Shown: positions 53,121 through 62,168 of the stretch, piece by piece
Numbering within the stretch: position 1 is the stretch's first letter
How the letters are laid out: every line of letters starts with the position of its first letter
Assembly: GCF_000265365.1 (NCBI RefSeq)
Contig: NC_018011.1
Location: 3,117,501 to 3,181,500, forward strand
Direction of reading: 5' to 3'
DNA length: 64,000 nucleotides
Origin: Alistipes finegoldii DSM 17242
GTDB taxonomy: Bacteria; Bacteroidota; Bacteroidia; Bacteroidales; Rikenellaceae
Position numbers and translations under genes: made by a program
Notes under the pieces: model-generated
The model's database searches: none
What the model saw: only the letters and a program-made list of their open reading frames with translations
Told to the model about the DNA's origin: nothing

Positions 53121-53636
53121 TCATTCGGTCGCCAGCGGGTATACGTATCCTTTGAAATTAACAATATTTTGTCCGGAATGTCCTCTATTGATATTAACAA
53201 AGCATTGATTCGTATTTTTATATAATATAATTATTAGTTCTCTGTCCTGCCATTTCTCAGCACCTTTAATTAGCATATGAAATTGTATGTCGCCGTTCTT
53301 TTTGGCTGAACCTTTCGTTATTTCGGCATTATCGCTTTCCGTATTCCGGTTCGAGGGAATCTGGGATGGAAAATCCTGTGACATCCGGATAACGGCGTGA
53401 CTGCCTTGCATGGATACATAGCTGTTCGTGGAATTGACCGGGGCCTTGTCCGACGGAAAATGGAACTCGTCGATTTTAATGATAAAATTCCGCTCTTCCA
53501 GTGCTTTCAAAGCCTGCGTATAAAGTACCTCTTCCGCTGTGCTTTTACCGGGGGTATTCCCGCTCTTTTGTGCCGCACAGCCTGCCAGTGCCATAATCAG
53601 TATAATTATAGACAGCGGTTTTAATATGGTTTTCAT
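53121..53636 (-). CDS. DUF4251 lipoprotein in an AT-rich segment
   Basis: The 171-residue protein has a lipobox (LIMALAGCAAQ) and the pattern ALKALEERNFIIKIDEF, PVNSTNSYVSMQGSHAVIRM and GDIQFHMLIKG, matching the DUF4251 family better than the two genes at 49-51 kb do. Codon use is AT-richer than the surrounding genes, so it may have been acquired. It is followed on the same strand side by the 53.7-kb lipoprotein gene upstream with a 62-bp gap, so they form a likely pair. Confidence 0.78.
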   Translation of the reverse strand: MKTILKPLSIIILIMALAGCAAQKSGNTPGKSTAEEVLYTQALKALEERNFIIKIDEFHFPSDKAPVNSTNSYVSMQGSHAVIRMSQDFPSQIPSNRNTESDNAEITKGSAKKNGDIQFHMLIKGAEKWQDRELIIILYKNTNQCFVNINRGHSGQNIVNFKGYVYPLATE

Positions 53637-53698
53637 AGTTGGAATGGTTTAATCGGTATAAACTGCCCAACATAATTGATTGAGCAGCTCATGTGGTA

Positions 53699-54359
53699 TT
53701 ATCTGCATGTCGCAAACGCTTTCACGGCGGCTTCGCTGGCATCAAGTATCCCCGAACCTTTAAATCCCGTTAAGTTTCGCCCTTCGTTGAGTAGAAATCT
53801 TGTGTATTCTCTTTCTACGGTTGTCGAATTGTGGTATTTAGGATAGAGAATCCGCACGGTCCGATACCATGCGTATTCGACTGCTTCCGCATAGCCCGGT
53901 GTCAGTCTGTATTGCGAGGAATTTCTAAGTTCGTTGTAATACTTCATGGCACAGGGGGTCTCGTACCACGGCTCCGGTGCGAATTTCGGAAATTTTCCAT
54001 TAGGTAATTCGATTCGGTTATAATCAAATCCCGCACCACCACCTCCTCCCGTGTCGAATCCTACGGTGTTCTTAATGTAATCGGCAAATGTGAGAATCAA
54101 AATACCGTGACTATCGCTGTATTCTTCTTTACATCCGGGTCTGCCACAATGACTTTGCCAACCCGCATTTAGATCGAATCCGCATTTGGAATCTGGACAG
54201 GTCCAATGGAATGCACTGGATCTTGTTGCGACCACGTCATCCGGAACTGTCCGATCGACGGTCAGATCGTCATTACTGCAATTGCTCGAAAGCAATCCGC
54301 TACCTGCAACCATAAAGGCTGTAAAGAAGTTTTTTTCTGAATTCTGAAAGTTTTTTCAT
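53699..54359 (-). pseudogene. Lipoprotein with a zinc-ribbon-like cluster; signal peptide out of frame at an A7 tract
   Basis: From an ATG at 54313 the frame gives 204 residues with no full signal peptide. An ATG at 54359 opens MKKLSEFRKK, a normal signal peptide start, but one frame off. Removing one A from the run of seven A (54330-54336 on the coding strand) joins them as KKLSEFRKNFFTAFMVAGSG followed by LLSSNC, a plausible lipobox. The mature part has CPDSKCGF...HCGRPGCKE, four Cys spaced like a zinc ribbon, then a Gly-rich stretch and a helical C-terminal half. Family unknown. Either the frame is switched by slippage or it is a sequencing error. Confidence 0.6.
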
Positions 54360-54591
54360 AGGAAATAAGTGTAAGTGGGTGGTGAATATTATACAAGCTA
54401 TTCATTAACTTTATGAGCAATATAATAAAATAAATTGAAACAAACTAATAATAAATTGATTATTTTTTTATCGAACCGTCCTTTTCGGCGTCAAATACCA
54501 TCAGTCTGAACATCGCTGCTGCAAACACTTCGGTTTTTTATTGGGAAAGTAACAAAATTAGTTATATTTGTATTCCGAAAAGTCGCTGCGC
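54360..54591. other. AT-rich intergenic region
   Basis: About 230 bp of AT-rich DNA lies between the lipoprotein gene and the barrel gene. A TATATTTG box at 54563-54570 is the likely -7 element of the barrel gene. Confidence 0.55.
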
Positions 54592-57018
54592 ATGATCCCG
54601 AAATACGGTTGTCTGCTGCTCGGTCTGCTCACCGTATGCGGTGCCGCGGCCCAGCATCCCGATGACGAATATTACCCCTATGCCGCCCGGCAGGAGGAGC
54701 GTACGCCGCTTCTGCTGACCGACTCGACGCTGTTTTACCGCGCCGTGCAGACGACTTCCGACCTCTATGCCGAACATACCGCCTTCAACCTGCCTTATGT
54801 CTCCGTGAAACGCCGGGGCCTGAATTACCGCGACGAATCCGCCTCGGTCGGGGTTGTACGGCTTTCGTCTCGGTATTTCGGGGCGATGCGCCTGTTGGGG
54901 GCCGATGAAGTCCGCTATGGCGGTCTTGCCGCGGCAGACGGCACGACGGGCGGTCTCGGCGGCCTGCGTTTGTTCCGTTTTGCCGACGATTACCCGCAGG
55001 CGTCGCGCTATGCCGCCGTCAGTTTTACGGACCGCAACTATCTGGCCGGGACGCGGTTGTCCGTCACCGAACCGCTCGGCCGCGGCTGGAGCGGTACGAC
55101 GGCTCTCGACGCCCGTACGGGGCGCGACATGCACGTCGAAGGCGTCTTCACCAATGCGCTGACTGCGAGCCTGCGCGCCGCGAAGCGGTTCGGCGACGAT
55201 CACAACCTGAGCCTGACGCTCATCGTTCCGCCCTCGGTCCGGGGTACGCGTCTCTCCTCGGCCGAAGAGGCGTTCCGGCTTACGGGCGACCGGCTCTATA
55301 ACCCCGCATGGGGATTCCAGCACGGCAAGGTTCGCAATTCGCGTGTGCGGCGGGAGTTCGTGCCGCTGGCGGTCGTCTCCTACCGGGTGCCGGTTTCGCA
55401 ATCGACATCGCTTGCCGCCGATTTCGCTGCGGAATACGGCATGCGCAAATACAGTGCGCTGGGATGGTACGACGCCCGTACACCGATGCCCGACAACTAC
55501 CGCTACCTGCCCGGTTATACCGGCGACCGCGAGACCGAACAGGCGTGGCGGGCCGGCGACGCGCGCTATACGCAGATCGACTGGGACGAACTGATCGCCC
55601 AGAACCGCATGGCGGCGGGCCATGCCGTCTATGCCCTCGAAGACCGCGCCGAGCGGCTCGGCGACCTGAACTTCAGCGCCCTGTTTACGACTGCGCTCGA
55701 CGCCCGGCTGACACTGCGTTACGGCTTGGTTCTCCGCCATGCGCGGTCGCGCAATTACAAGCAGATGCGCGACCTGCTGGGTGCGGAGTATATCACCGAC
55801 ATCGACCAGTATCTGGTGGACGACGATACCTACAGCAACCTTCTGGAGAACGACCTGCGGCGCCCCGGCCGTACGATCCGCAAGGGCGGCAGGTTCGGCT
55901 ACGATTATGCGCTGACGACGCGCCGGGCCGATGCGCGGCTGCATGCCGAATACCGCTCCGACCGCTTCCGCGCCGATCTCGTTCTTTCGCTGGGCGCCGC
56001 CGCAGTCTGCCGCCGCGGGTATTACGAGAAGGAGCTTTTCCCCGGCGCGCAGTCGTACGGCCGTTCGCGCCGGGTGCGGTTTACGCCCTATACCCTCAGG
56101 GCGACCGCCGGCTGGGCCTTCTCGCCCCGCAGTTACCTCGAAGCGTTGGCCGCCGCCGAAGCCGTGCTGCCCGACGCCGCGGACCTTTTCTATCAGCCGC
56201 AGTACAACAACCGCGTCATCGACGATCCCTGTCCCGAACGCCGTTATGCCGCCGAAATCAATTACAGCCGTACGGGCGAAACGCTGACCCTGCGGCTCTC
56301 GGCCTATCTCTTGGCGATGTTCGACGGCGTCGAGACCCGCCGTTACTACGACGACATGGCGGGCGTGTTCTGCGACATGGCCGCGACGCGGATCGGACGC
56401 ATGGCCTGCGGCGTCGAAGCCGCCGCCGACATCCGGCTCTCTTACCGTTGGAGTTTGTCGCTCGCCGCATCTGCGGGGCGTTACAAATTCATCCGCAACC
56501 CGCGGATAACCGTGATCTCCGACGTCGATAATTCGGTCGTGGACGCCCGTGCCGTGAGCCACTTGAACGGTTGCACGCCCGGCGGCGCGCCGCAGCTGAC
56601 GGCCTGCGCCGAACTGGGTTACTTCGGCCCGAAAGGATGGGGATTCAAAACTTCGGCGGGGTACGCCGGCGCGCGTTACGTCGAACCGTCGCTGCTTCGG
56701 CGCACCGAGCGGATCGCCCGTCAGGGCGGCACGACGCGGGAGATGTTCGACGCCTTCACCCGCCAGCAACGGCTCGGCGACGCCTTTACCCTCGACGCGG
56801 CGCTTTTCAAAACCTTCTGGTTCGACCGTTCGCGGCTGACGGCGTCGTTGATCCTGCGCAATCTGCTGGGCGACGGCGACACCGTTTACAGCGCTTACGA
56901 GTCGCAGCGCGTGCGCCGCATCCGTTCGGGCGACACGCTCTGCTATGCGCCCCATGCGACGCGCCTTACCTATGCCTATCCCCGTTCGTTCTATCTTACA
57001 GTCTCTTACCGATTTTAA
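54592..57018 (+). CDS. Predicted large outer-membrane beta-barrel protein
   Basis: About 808 residues with a signal peptide (LLLGLLTVCGAAAQ) and an aromatic, strand-rich body that ends SFYLTVSYRF with a C-terminal Phe. It resembles the barrel part of TonB-dependent receptors, but I see no TonB box, regulatory domain or clear plug motif, and the N-terminal 120 residues are Gly-rich and unfamiliar. An ATG at 54568 overlaps the -7 box, so 54592 is used. It stands alone, with no SusD-like neighbour. A transporter or surface-protein role is possible. Confidence 0.75.
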   Translation: MIPKYGCLLLGLLTVCGAAAQHPDDEYYPYAARQEERTPLLLTDSTLFYRAVQTTSDLYAEHTAFNLPYVSVKRRGLNYRDESASVGVVRLSSRYFGAMRLLGADEVRYGGLAAADGTTGGLGGLRLFRFADDYPQASRYAAVSFTDRNYLAGTRLSVTEPLGRGWSGTTALDARTGRDMHVEGVFTNALTASLRAAKRFGDDHNLSLTLIVPPSVRGTRLSSAEEAFRLTGDRLYNPAWGFQHGKVRNSRVRREFVPLAVVSYRVPVSQSTSLAADFAAEYGMRKYSALGWYDARTPMPDNYRYLPGYTGDRETEQAWRAGDARYTQIDWDELIAQNRMAAGHAVYALEDRAERLGDLNFSALFTTALDARLTLRYGLVLRHARSRNYKQMRDLLGAEYITDIDQYLVDDDTYSNLLENDLRRPGRTIRKGGRFGYDYALTTRRADARLHAEYRSDRFRADLVLSLGAAAVCRRGYYEKELFPGAQSYGRSRRVRFTPYTLRATAGWAFSPRSYLEALAAAEAVLPDAADLFYQPQYNNRVIDDPCPERRYAAEINYSRTGETLTLRLSAYLLAMFDGVETRRYYDDMAGVFCDMAATRIGRMACGVEAAADIRLSYRWSLSLAASAGRYKFIRNPRITVISDVDNSVVDARAVSHLNGCTPGGAPQLTACAELGYFGPKGWGFKTSAGYAGARYVEPSLLRRTERIARQGGTTREMFDAFTRQQRLGDAFTLDAALFKTFWFDRSRLTASLILRNLLGDGDTVYSAYESQRVRRIRSGDTLCYAPHATRLTYAYPRSFYLTVSYRF

Positions 57019-57108
57019 GACGTAAGTAAAAAAATGGCCGATTTTTTTGGATTTCGACATGGAATTCGTAACTTAAAGGTCGAAAAACCATTAAAACTTC
57101 AAAATTCC

Positions 57109-58215
57109 ATGATTATCGGTATTCCCAAAGAGATCAAGAACAACGAGAACCGCGTTGCTCTCACCCCCTCCGGCGCTCAGGAGCTGACCAAACGGGGTCA
57201 CAAGGTTTATGTGCAGGCTTCGGCCGGTGTGAACAGCGGTTTTGCCGATGATGCCTATACGGCGGTAGGGGCGGAGATGCTTCCCACGATCGAAGACGTC
57301 TACGCCCGCGCCGAGATGATTATCAAGGTCAAGGAGCCGATCGCACCTGAGTACAGGCTGATCCGCAAGGACCAGCTGGTCTTCACCTTCTTCCACTTCG
57401 CCAGCAGCGAACCTCTCACCCGCGCCATGATCGACAGCGGGGCGGTGTGCTGCGCCTACGAGACCGTCGAACGGGCCGACCGCTCCCTGCCGCTGCTGAT
57501 CCCGATGTCCGAGGTCGCGGGCCGCATGGCCACGCAGGAGGGCCGCTACTTCCTTGAGAAACCTCGCGGCGGCAAGGGCATTCTGCTGGGCGGCGTTCCG
57601 GGCGTGAAACCCGCCAAGGTCTTCGTCATCGGCGCAGGCGTGGTCGGCACGGCCGCGGCGCGTACGGCCGCCGGAACGGGAGCCGACGTCACGATCTGCG
57701 ATATTTCGCTGCAGCGTCTCACGTACCTTGCCGACGTGATGCCCAAGAACGTCAAAACCCTGATGTCTTCGGAATACAACATCCGCGAGGAACTCAAGCA
57801 CGCCGATCTGGTCGTCGGCTCGGTGCTGATTCCGGGCGCCAAGGCTCCGAAGCTCGTCACGCGCGATATGCTGAAGGAGATGGAACCCGGCACGGTGATG
57901 GTCGACGTGGCCATCGACCAAGGCGGCTGCTTCGAGACGTCGCGGCCTACGACGCACGAGGACCCCGTCTATTATGTGGACGGCATCCTGCACTACTGTG
58001 TGGCCAATATTCCGGGGGCGGTGCCCTATACTTCGACGCTGGCGCTCACCAATGCGACGCTTCCCTACGCCATCCAGCTGGCCGACAAGGGGTGGCGGCG
58101 GGCCTGCCGGGAGAACCGCGAACTCGAACTGGGACTCAACATCGTGCAGGGCAAGGTGGTCTACAAGCCCGTCGCCGATGCATGGGGACTCGACTACGAG
58201 CCGCTGACGCTGTAG
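57109..58215 (+). CDS. ald: Alanine dehydrogenase
   Basis: The 368-residue enzyme begins [20 protein letters not shown] with the pyruvate-binding Arg15. Lys75 (MIIKVKEP), His96 (FTFFHFAS) and the NAD loop [16 protein letters not shown] are all present, with [14 protein letters not shown] carrying the catalytic Asp. It oxidises L-alanine to pyruvate and ammonia with NAD+, or runs in reverse. An in-frame ATG at 57034 gives a 25-residue extension that family members lack. Confidence 0.95.
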   Translation: MIIGIPKEIKNNENRVALTPSGAQELTKRGHKVYVQASAGVNSGFADDAYTAVGAEMLPTIEDVYARAEMIIKVKEPIAPEYRLIRKDQLVFTFFHFASSEPLTRAMIDSGAVCCAYETVERADRSLPLLIPMSEVAGRMATQEGRYFLEKPRGGKGILLGGVPGVKPAKVFVIGAGVVGTAAARTAAGTGADVTICDISLQRLTYLADVMPKNVKTLMSSEYNIREELKHADLVVGSVLIPGAKAPKLVTRDMLKEMEPGTVMVDVAIDQGGCFETSRPTTHEDPVYYVDGILHYCVANIPGAVPYTSTLALTNATLPYAIQLADKGWRRACRENRELELGLNIVQGKVVYKPVADAWGLDYEPLTL

Positions 58216-58220
58216 TTTCC

Positions 58221-58298
58221 GCCGTGCGATTTTTGCTGCGTGATTTTCGCCGTGCGATTTCTGCCGTGCGATTTCTGCCGTGCGATTTCTGCCGTGCA
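58221..58298 (+). repeat. 14-bp tandem repeat (about 5.6 copies) downstream of ald
   Basis: The unit GCCGTGCGATTTCT is repeated with three exact copies at the 3' side and two diverged ones (GCCGTGCGATTTTT and GCTGCGTGATTTTC) at the 5' side, ending GCCGTGCAC. It begins 5 bp past the ald stop. Confidence 0.9.
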
Positions 58299-58505
58299 CT
58301 TACTCCCTACGGCGGTTGCGCCGCATCCGTCCGTCTCGTATGCCGTCGGCAAGGCGCCGGTCCGCCCGGCGCCGCAGTTTACGGGTCCTGCGATCCGGCG
58401 GGGCGTGGCGCAGCGTCGTTCGTGCGGCGGGCCGATTCGGACGGCCGTGTGCAGTTTTATTCGTTCAAGGATACGGAGAAGTCCTGCTTCTCCGTTTTTT
58501 ATGCG
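58299..58505. other. Intergenic region without a supported gene
   Basis: GC-rich DNA with no coding frame that I can support. It ends in a terminator at 58473-58500 that directly precedes the promoter of the next gene. Confidence 0.55.
58473..58500 (+). terminator. Terminator just before the minimal ABC operon
   Basis: ACGGAGAAG / CTTCTCCGT with a 5-nt loop and six T; it insulates the operon that starts a few bases later. Confidence 0.88.
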
Positions 58506-58513
58506 TATATTTG
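58506..58513 (+). promoter_or_regulatory. -7 box of the minimal ABC operon
   Basis: TATATTTG, with the ATG only four bases further at 58518, so the mRNA is probably leaderless. Confidence 0.6.
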
Positions 58514-58517
58514 AACG

Positions 58518-58838
58518 ATGATCCGCCAACTCCTGCTCATACTCCGTTTTTACTACTCGGCCATGTTTTTCTTCTGCGCGGCGGTGAGCGTGGCGCTTGC
58601 GTGGCTGGTCAAGGTGCACGGTCCGGAGATCATTCCGATGTGCATGCTCGGCAAGGCGGCGGTCTATCCGCTGTATCTCTATGTCTGGATCGTACAGCGT
58701 TACGGCGATGAATTCTTCTATTACCGCAATCTGGGCGTCCGGCGGCGCGAACTGCTGGGCGTAAGCTGCGCCGCGGACTTTGTCTTGTGCTGCGTATTGT
58801 TGAAACTGACGGCCCTGTTCCTGTATGAACCCCTCTGA
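58518..58838 (+). CDS. Small three-helix membrane protein, possible ABC permease
   Basis: The 106-residue protein has three hydrophobic helices (about residues 8-32, 42-60 and 80-103). Between helix 2 and 3 lies YRNLGVRRRELLG, which resembles the coupling helix of ABC-2 permeases, where it contacts the ATPase. Its end overlaps the start of the ATP-binding gene by 14 bp, so the two are made together. It is much smaller than a normal ABC permease (six helices), so a dimer or an ATPase-regulated non-transport role is possible. Confidence 0.7.
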   Translation: MIRQLLLILRFYYSAMFFFCAAVSVALAWLVKVHGPEIIPMCMLGKAAVYPLYLYVWIVQRYGDEFFYYRNLGVRRRELLGVSCAADFVLCCVLLKLTALFLYEPL

Positions 58839-59490
58839 AAAACATACCCTCGAAATCGACTCGGTCGAATTGTCGTTCGGCGACCGGCGTATCCTTTCGG
58901 GCGTATATCTGGCGGTCGAGACGGGCGGCGTCTCTGCCGTTCTGGGCCGCAACGGCTGCGGCAAGAGCTGTCTGATGAAGATTCTCTGCGGCTCCCTGCG
59001 GGCCGGTTTCCGGTCTATGCGCATCGACGGCGTGTGGCACGACCGCTTCCGGGCCGACGAAGTGCGTTACCTGCCGCAGCAGGGTTTCATTCCCGGCTGG
59101 CTGACGCTGGACCGGGTGCTGCGGGATTACGACACGACGCGCGGCGACCTGCTGAAATGGTTTCCGCTCTTCGAAAAACTGTTCGGAACCAAGATTTACG
59201 CGATGTCGGGCGGCGAACGGCGGATTCTGGAGTGTTACCTGATCCTGCGCAGCCCCACGCGGTTCATACTGCTCGACGAGCCTTTTTCGCAGGTTGCGCC
59301 CCTGCATGTCTCCGCGCTTAAGCGACTGATCCTGCAGGAGCGGGCGTCCAAAGGCATTCTCCTGACCGACCATATGCACCGCCACGTCACCGACCTCGCC
59401 GACCGCCTTTACGTCATGGCCGACGGCCGGGCCTACCTCGCGCAGGGCGAAGAAGACCTCGTCAGATACGGTTATCTGACGCATTTATAG
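58825..59490 (+). CDS. ABC transporter ATP-binding protein
   Basis: The 221-residue protein has Walker A LGRNGCGKSC, Q-loop YLPQQGF, signature YAMSGGERRIL, Walker B FILLDEPF and an H-loop His in LTDHMHRHV. After Walker B the usual Glu is present (DEPF). Together with the 106-residue membrane protein it forms a compact two-gene system. The transported compound is unknown. Confidence 0.9.
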   Translation: MNPSEKHTLEIDSVELSFGDRRILSGVYLAVETGGVSAVLGRNGCGKSCLMKILCGSLRAGFRSMRIDGVWHDRFRADEVRYLPQQGFIPGWLTLDRVLRDYDTTRGDLLKWFPLFEKLFGTKIYAMSGGERRILECYLILRSPTRFILLDEPFSQVAPLHVSALKRLILQERASKGILLTDHMHRHVTDLADRLYVMADGRAYLAQGEEDLVRYGYLTHL

Positions 59491-59509
59491 CGATTGTGCG
59501 GCCGGCCGA

Positions 59510-59541
59510 TTTGTTTTTGCGCCCGGCTTGCACTATCTTTG
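59510..59541 (+). promoter_or_regulatory. Upstream (consensus) copy of the duplicated obg promoter
   Basis: TTTG (59510-59513), 20 bp, TATCTTTG (59534-59541). The segment 59516-59542 is repeated at 59600-59626 with one mismatch. Confidence 0.65.
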
Positions 59542-59593
59542 CCGCAAACAAACTCCGGCTTAGACAGGCTGCGCTCCGGCATAGCCCAATGAA

Positions 59594-59625
59594 TTTGGCT
59601 TTGCGCCCGGCTTGCACTGTCTTTG
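59594..59625 (+). promoter_or_regulatory. Downstream (degenerate) copy of the duplicated obg promoter
   Basis: TTTG (59594-59597), 20 bp, TGTCTTTG (59618-59625), ending 19 bp before the obg ATG at 59645. The A-to-G change in the -7 box makes it weaker. Confidence 0.55.
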
Positions 59626-59644
59626 CACCCCAATACGGCACATT

Positions 59645-60658
59645 ATGGCAGGATCGAATTTTGTAGATTACGTAAAGATATTCGCCCGTTCGGGTCACGG
59701 CGGAGCCGGCTCGGCGCATTTCCGCCGCGAGAAATTCGTGGCTTTCGGCGGTCCCGACGGCGGCGACGGCGGCAAGGGCGGCAGTATCGTCCTGCAGGGC
59801 GACAGCCAGTACTGGACCCTGATCCACCTCAAATACCAGCGTCACCAGTTCGCCGAGGACGGCCAGTGCGGTTCGGGCGCCCGTTCGTCGGGCAAGGACG
59901 CCAAGGACATCGTGATTCCCGTGCCGCTGGGTACGGTTGCGAAACGGATCGTCACGCAGGAGGACGGCACGGAAACCGTCGAGACGGTGGGGGAGGTTAC
60001 CGCCGACGGAGAACGGCTGGTGCTGCTGCATGGCGGCCGCGGAGGTCTCGGCAACTGGCATTTCAAAAGCGCCACCAACCAGACGCCGCGCTACGCCCAG
60101 CCGGGCGAAGAGGGCGACGAAGGGGCTTTCATTCTCGAACTGAAGGTGCTGGCCGACGTGGGACTGGTGGGCTTCCCCAATGCGGGTAAGAGTACGCTGC
60201 TCGCGGCTGTTTCCGCCGCCAAACCCAAGATCGCCAACTATGCCTTCACCACGCTCGAACCCAATTTGGGCATCGTGGAGGTCCGCGACCATAAATCGTT
60301 CGTCATGGCCGACATTCCCGGCATCATCGAGGGGGCGCACGATGGCCGCGGACTCGGCACCCGCTTCCTGCGCCATATCGAGCGCAATTCGGTGCTGCTG
60401 TTCATGATTCCCGCCGACAGCGACGACGTCCGGCGCGATTACGAAGTCCTGCTGGGCGAACTGACGCAGTACAATCCCGAACTGCTCGACAAGGAGCGTC
60501 TGCTGGCCGTCACCAAGTGCGACATGCTGGACGAGGAGCTGATCGAACAGATGAAACCCCACCTGCCCGAAGGCATTCCCTCGGTCTTTATTTCGTCGGT
60601 TTCGGGGCTGAATATCGCCCGGTTGAAGGATATGCTCTGGGAAGCCCTGCAGCGTTAG
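59645..60658 (+). CDS. obg: GTPase Obg/CgtA
   Basis: The 337-residue protein starts [13 protein letters not shown]. The Gly-rich Obg domain holds [15 protein letters not shown], and the G domain has GFPNAGKST (G1), [17 protein letters not shown] (G3 and switch) and VTKCDMLD (G4). Obg binds the 50S subunit in assembly and stringent control. Its C terminus overlaps the end of the convergent DUF5689 gene by 71 bp. Confidence 0.97.
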   Translation: MAGSNFVDYVKIFARSGHGGAGSAHFRREKFVAFGGPDGGDGGKGGSIVLQGDSQYWTLIHLKYQRHQFAEDGQCGSGARSSGKDAKDIVIPVPLGTVAKRIVTQEDGTETVETVGEVTADGERLVLLHGGRGGLGNWHFKSATNQTPRYAQPGEEGDEGAFILELKVLADVGLVGFPNAGKSTLLAAVSAAKPKIANYAFTTLEPNLGIVEVRDHKSFVMADIPGIIEGAHDGRGLGTRFLRHIERNSVLLFMIPADSDDVRRDYEVLLGELTQYNPELLDKERLLAVTKCDMLDEELIEQMKPHLPEGIPSVFISSVSGLNIARLKDMLWEALQR

Positions 60659-61418
60659 CGAATTCGACGCGCCGCTCCGAGACACGGAGCGTGTATTTCC
60701 CGTTGAAATAGTCGATAATTCCATATACGGAACCCGTGCCCTGCGGTACGGGTTCCGTTGCGTATGCGCATGTCCCCAGCGTCCGGACCCGGAATGTCCG
60801 GCCTTGGGCGTCGGTCAGCGTCCGTTCGGAGGTCTGCGGTTCCGAGGTCTCCGGATCGGTGTCGCACCACGGCCCCGCTTCGGTGAACCGTACTCCTTCG
60901 AAACATACGTAGGTGTCTGTCTGCCGGGGGCCGATGGCGTCGAACGTACATACGGCCGGCCGCGGCCGGCGGTCCTTGTCCGGATTGCGGCGCAGATAGC
61001 GTCCTAGCTCTTCACGCGGAATCCGCCCTACGCCGTAATCGCCGTCGGGCGCGACTCCGAGCTGAATCTTGCCGCCGTAATCGCCCAGCGTAAGCCCGTT
61101 GCAGAAGATGGTGACGGCCGCTCCGACCGGGTAGTCGAAAGCGAGTCGGGTGCCGTCGATCAGGACCGAAATCCCGCCGCTGGCATCCTCGACGACGAGC
61201 GTCTTGTAAAATTCGCCGTAGAAATCGTTGCCCGTGACGACGCCTTCGAGCGTGATGTCCTCCGTTACGGCGACGCTGTTTGCGGTGCAGCGCGCCTTGA
61301 GGTCCGCAATGGTGTGCACGCCGCCGGGAGCGCCGCCCTCGAACGAGAGTTTCGACGTCCGGTCGCAGGCCGCCAGCAGCAGGAGCGCCAGCAGTTTAAT
61401 ACATGCAGTCGTTTTCAT
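60588..61418 (-). CDS. DUF5689 lipoprotein (second of a tandem pair)
   Basis: The 276-residue protein starts [20 protein letters not shown] with a lipobox at AAC. The DUF5689 body reads [39 protein letters not shown] and [11 protein letters not shown], an OB-fold-like pattern. The gene overlaps the upstream paralogue by 23 bp and obg (convergent) by 71 bp. The open frame upstream of 61418 is part of the other gene in another frame and is not used. Function unknown. Confidence 0.82.
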   Translation of the reverse strand: MKTTACIKLLALLLLAACDRTSKLSFEGGAPGGVHTIADLKARCTANSVAVTEDITLEGVVTGNDFYGEFYKTLVVEDASGGISVLIDGTRLAFDYPVGAAVTIFCNGLTLGDYGGKIQLGVAPDGDYGVGRIPREELGRYLRRNPDKDRRPRPAVCTFDAIGPRQTDTYVCFEGVRFTEAGPWCDTDPETSEPQTSERTLTDAQGRTFRVRTLGTCAYATEPVPQGTGSVYGIIDYFNGKYTLRVSERRVEFANAAGLPRAYPSTGRYSAPKPTK

Positions 61419-62160
61419 TGCGGAGTTTGAGCAGGTAACGGCCTTTGCCGGCGTCGTCGTATTGCAGAATGCCCGTGAGCGAACAGCTCTTTCCGGCGGG
61501 GACCTCTTCGCCGGCGAACCCGGCGTAATTGCGGACATAGGTGTATATTTCGGCTCCTCCGGCGTCGGTGAAGCGTTTGTACCCCGCCCATGTACCGGGC
61601 GTAAGGTCTTCGGGCGTGTAACTCAGGCCGTCGATCCGCACCAATGTCCCGCACCGCTTCGGCGTGAGTTCCGCAATCGTCAGCAGGGCGGGTGCGACCG
61701 GCTGCGGGGCTTCGCCGGTGCGACTTGCGGCGGCGTCCAGCGCGGCTTTCGAGCCGAGGTAATCCGTTGCGAAGCCGCTTCCCGCTGCGGGTTTCCGCCC
61801 GACCTGCAATATGCCGCGGCTTTCGCCCAGCGCCAGCCCCTTCAGCCGCAGCGTGACGCGGCTTCCCGGCGGAAAGTCGTTGTGCAGATGGTCAATACCC
61901 GCCATTACCTCAAGTCCCGCTCCATCTTCCTCGACGCAGAACGTGCGGTAGAAGTTTTCCTCCGCATCGCTGGTGTTCACCCGGCCCGACACCACCACGT
62001 CGGTCGCAATCACGAACGTCGTCCCGGCGTACAGTTGGCGCAATTGGGCGATGGTCGCCGTCGCCGGTTCCGGCTCCTCGCCGCCGCTCCGTTCCCCGAA
62101 CCGGGAGTCGTAACATCCGGTCAGCAGCAGAAAGGCGCATAACAGCGGCAGGCGTCGCAT
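61396..62160 (-). CDS. DUF5689 lipoprotein (first of a tandem pair)
   Basis: The 254-residue protein starts MRRLPLLCAFLLLTGCYD with a lipobox at TGC. The body shares the DUF5689 pattern with its neighbour (VVSGRVNTSDAEENFYRTFCVEE, RGILQVGRKPAAGSG, GTLVRIDGLSYT), so the two arose by duplication. It starts 8 bp past the serB stop, so serB and both lipoprotein genes form one minus-strand transcript. Confidence 0.84.
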   Translation of the reverse strand: MRRLPLLCAFLLLTGCYDSRFGERSGGEEPEPATATIAQLRQLYAGTTFVIATDVVVSGRVNTSDAEENFYRTFCVEEDGAGLEVMAGIDHLHNDFPPGSRVTLRLKGLALGESRGILQVGRKPAAGSGFATDYLGSKAALDAAASRTGEAPQPVAPALLTIAELTPKRCGTLVRIDGLSYTPEDLTPGTWAGYKRFTDAGGAEIYTYVRNYAGFAGEEVPAGKSCSLTGILQYDDAGKGRYLLKLRNENDCMY

Positions 62161-62168
62161 AAGCTCCG

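Noticed and set aside
58221..58298. CRISPR array
   Set aside because: The 14-bp units are directly abutting with no spacers, and no cas gene is present in the window.
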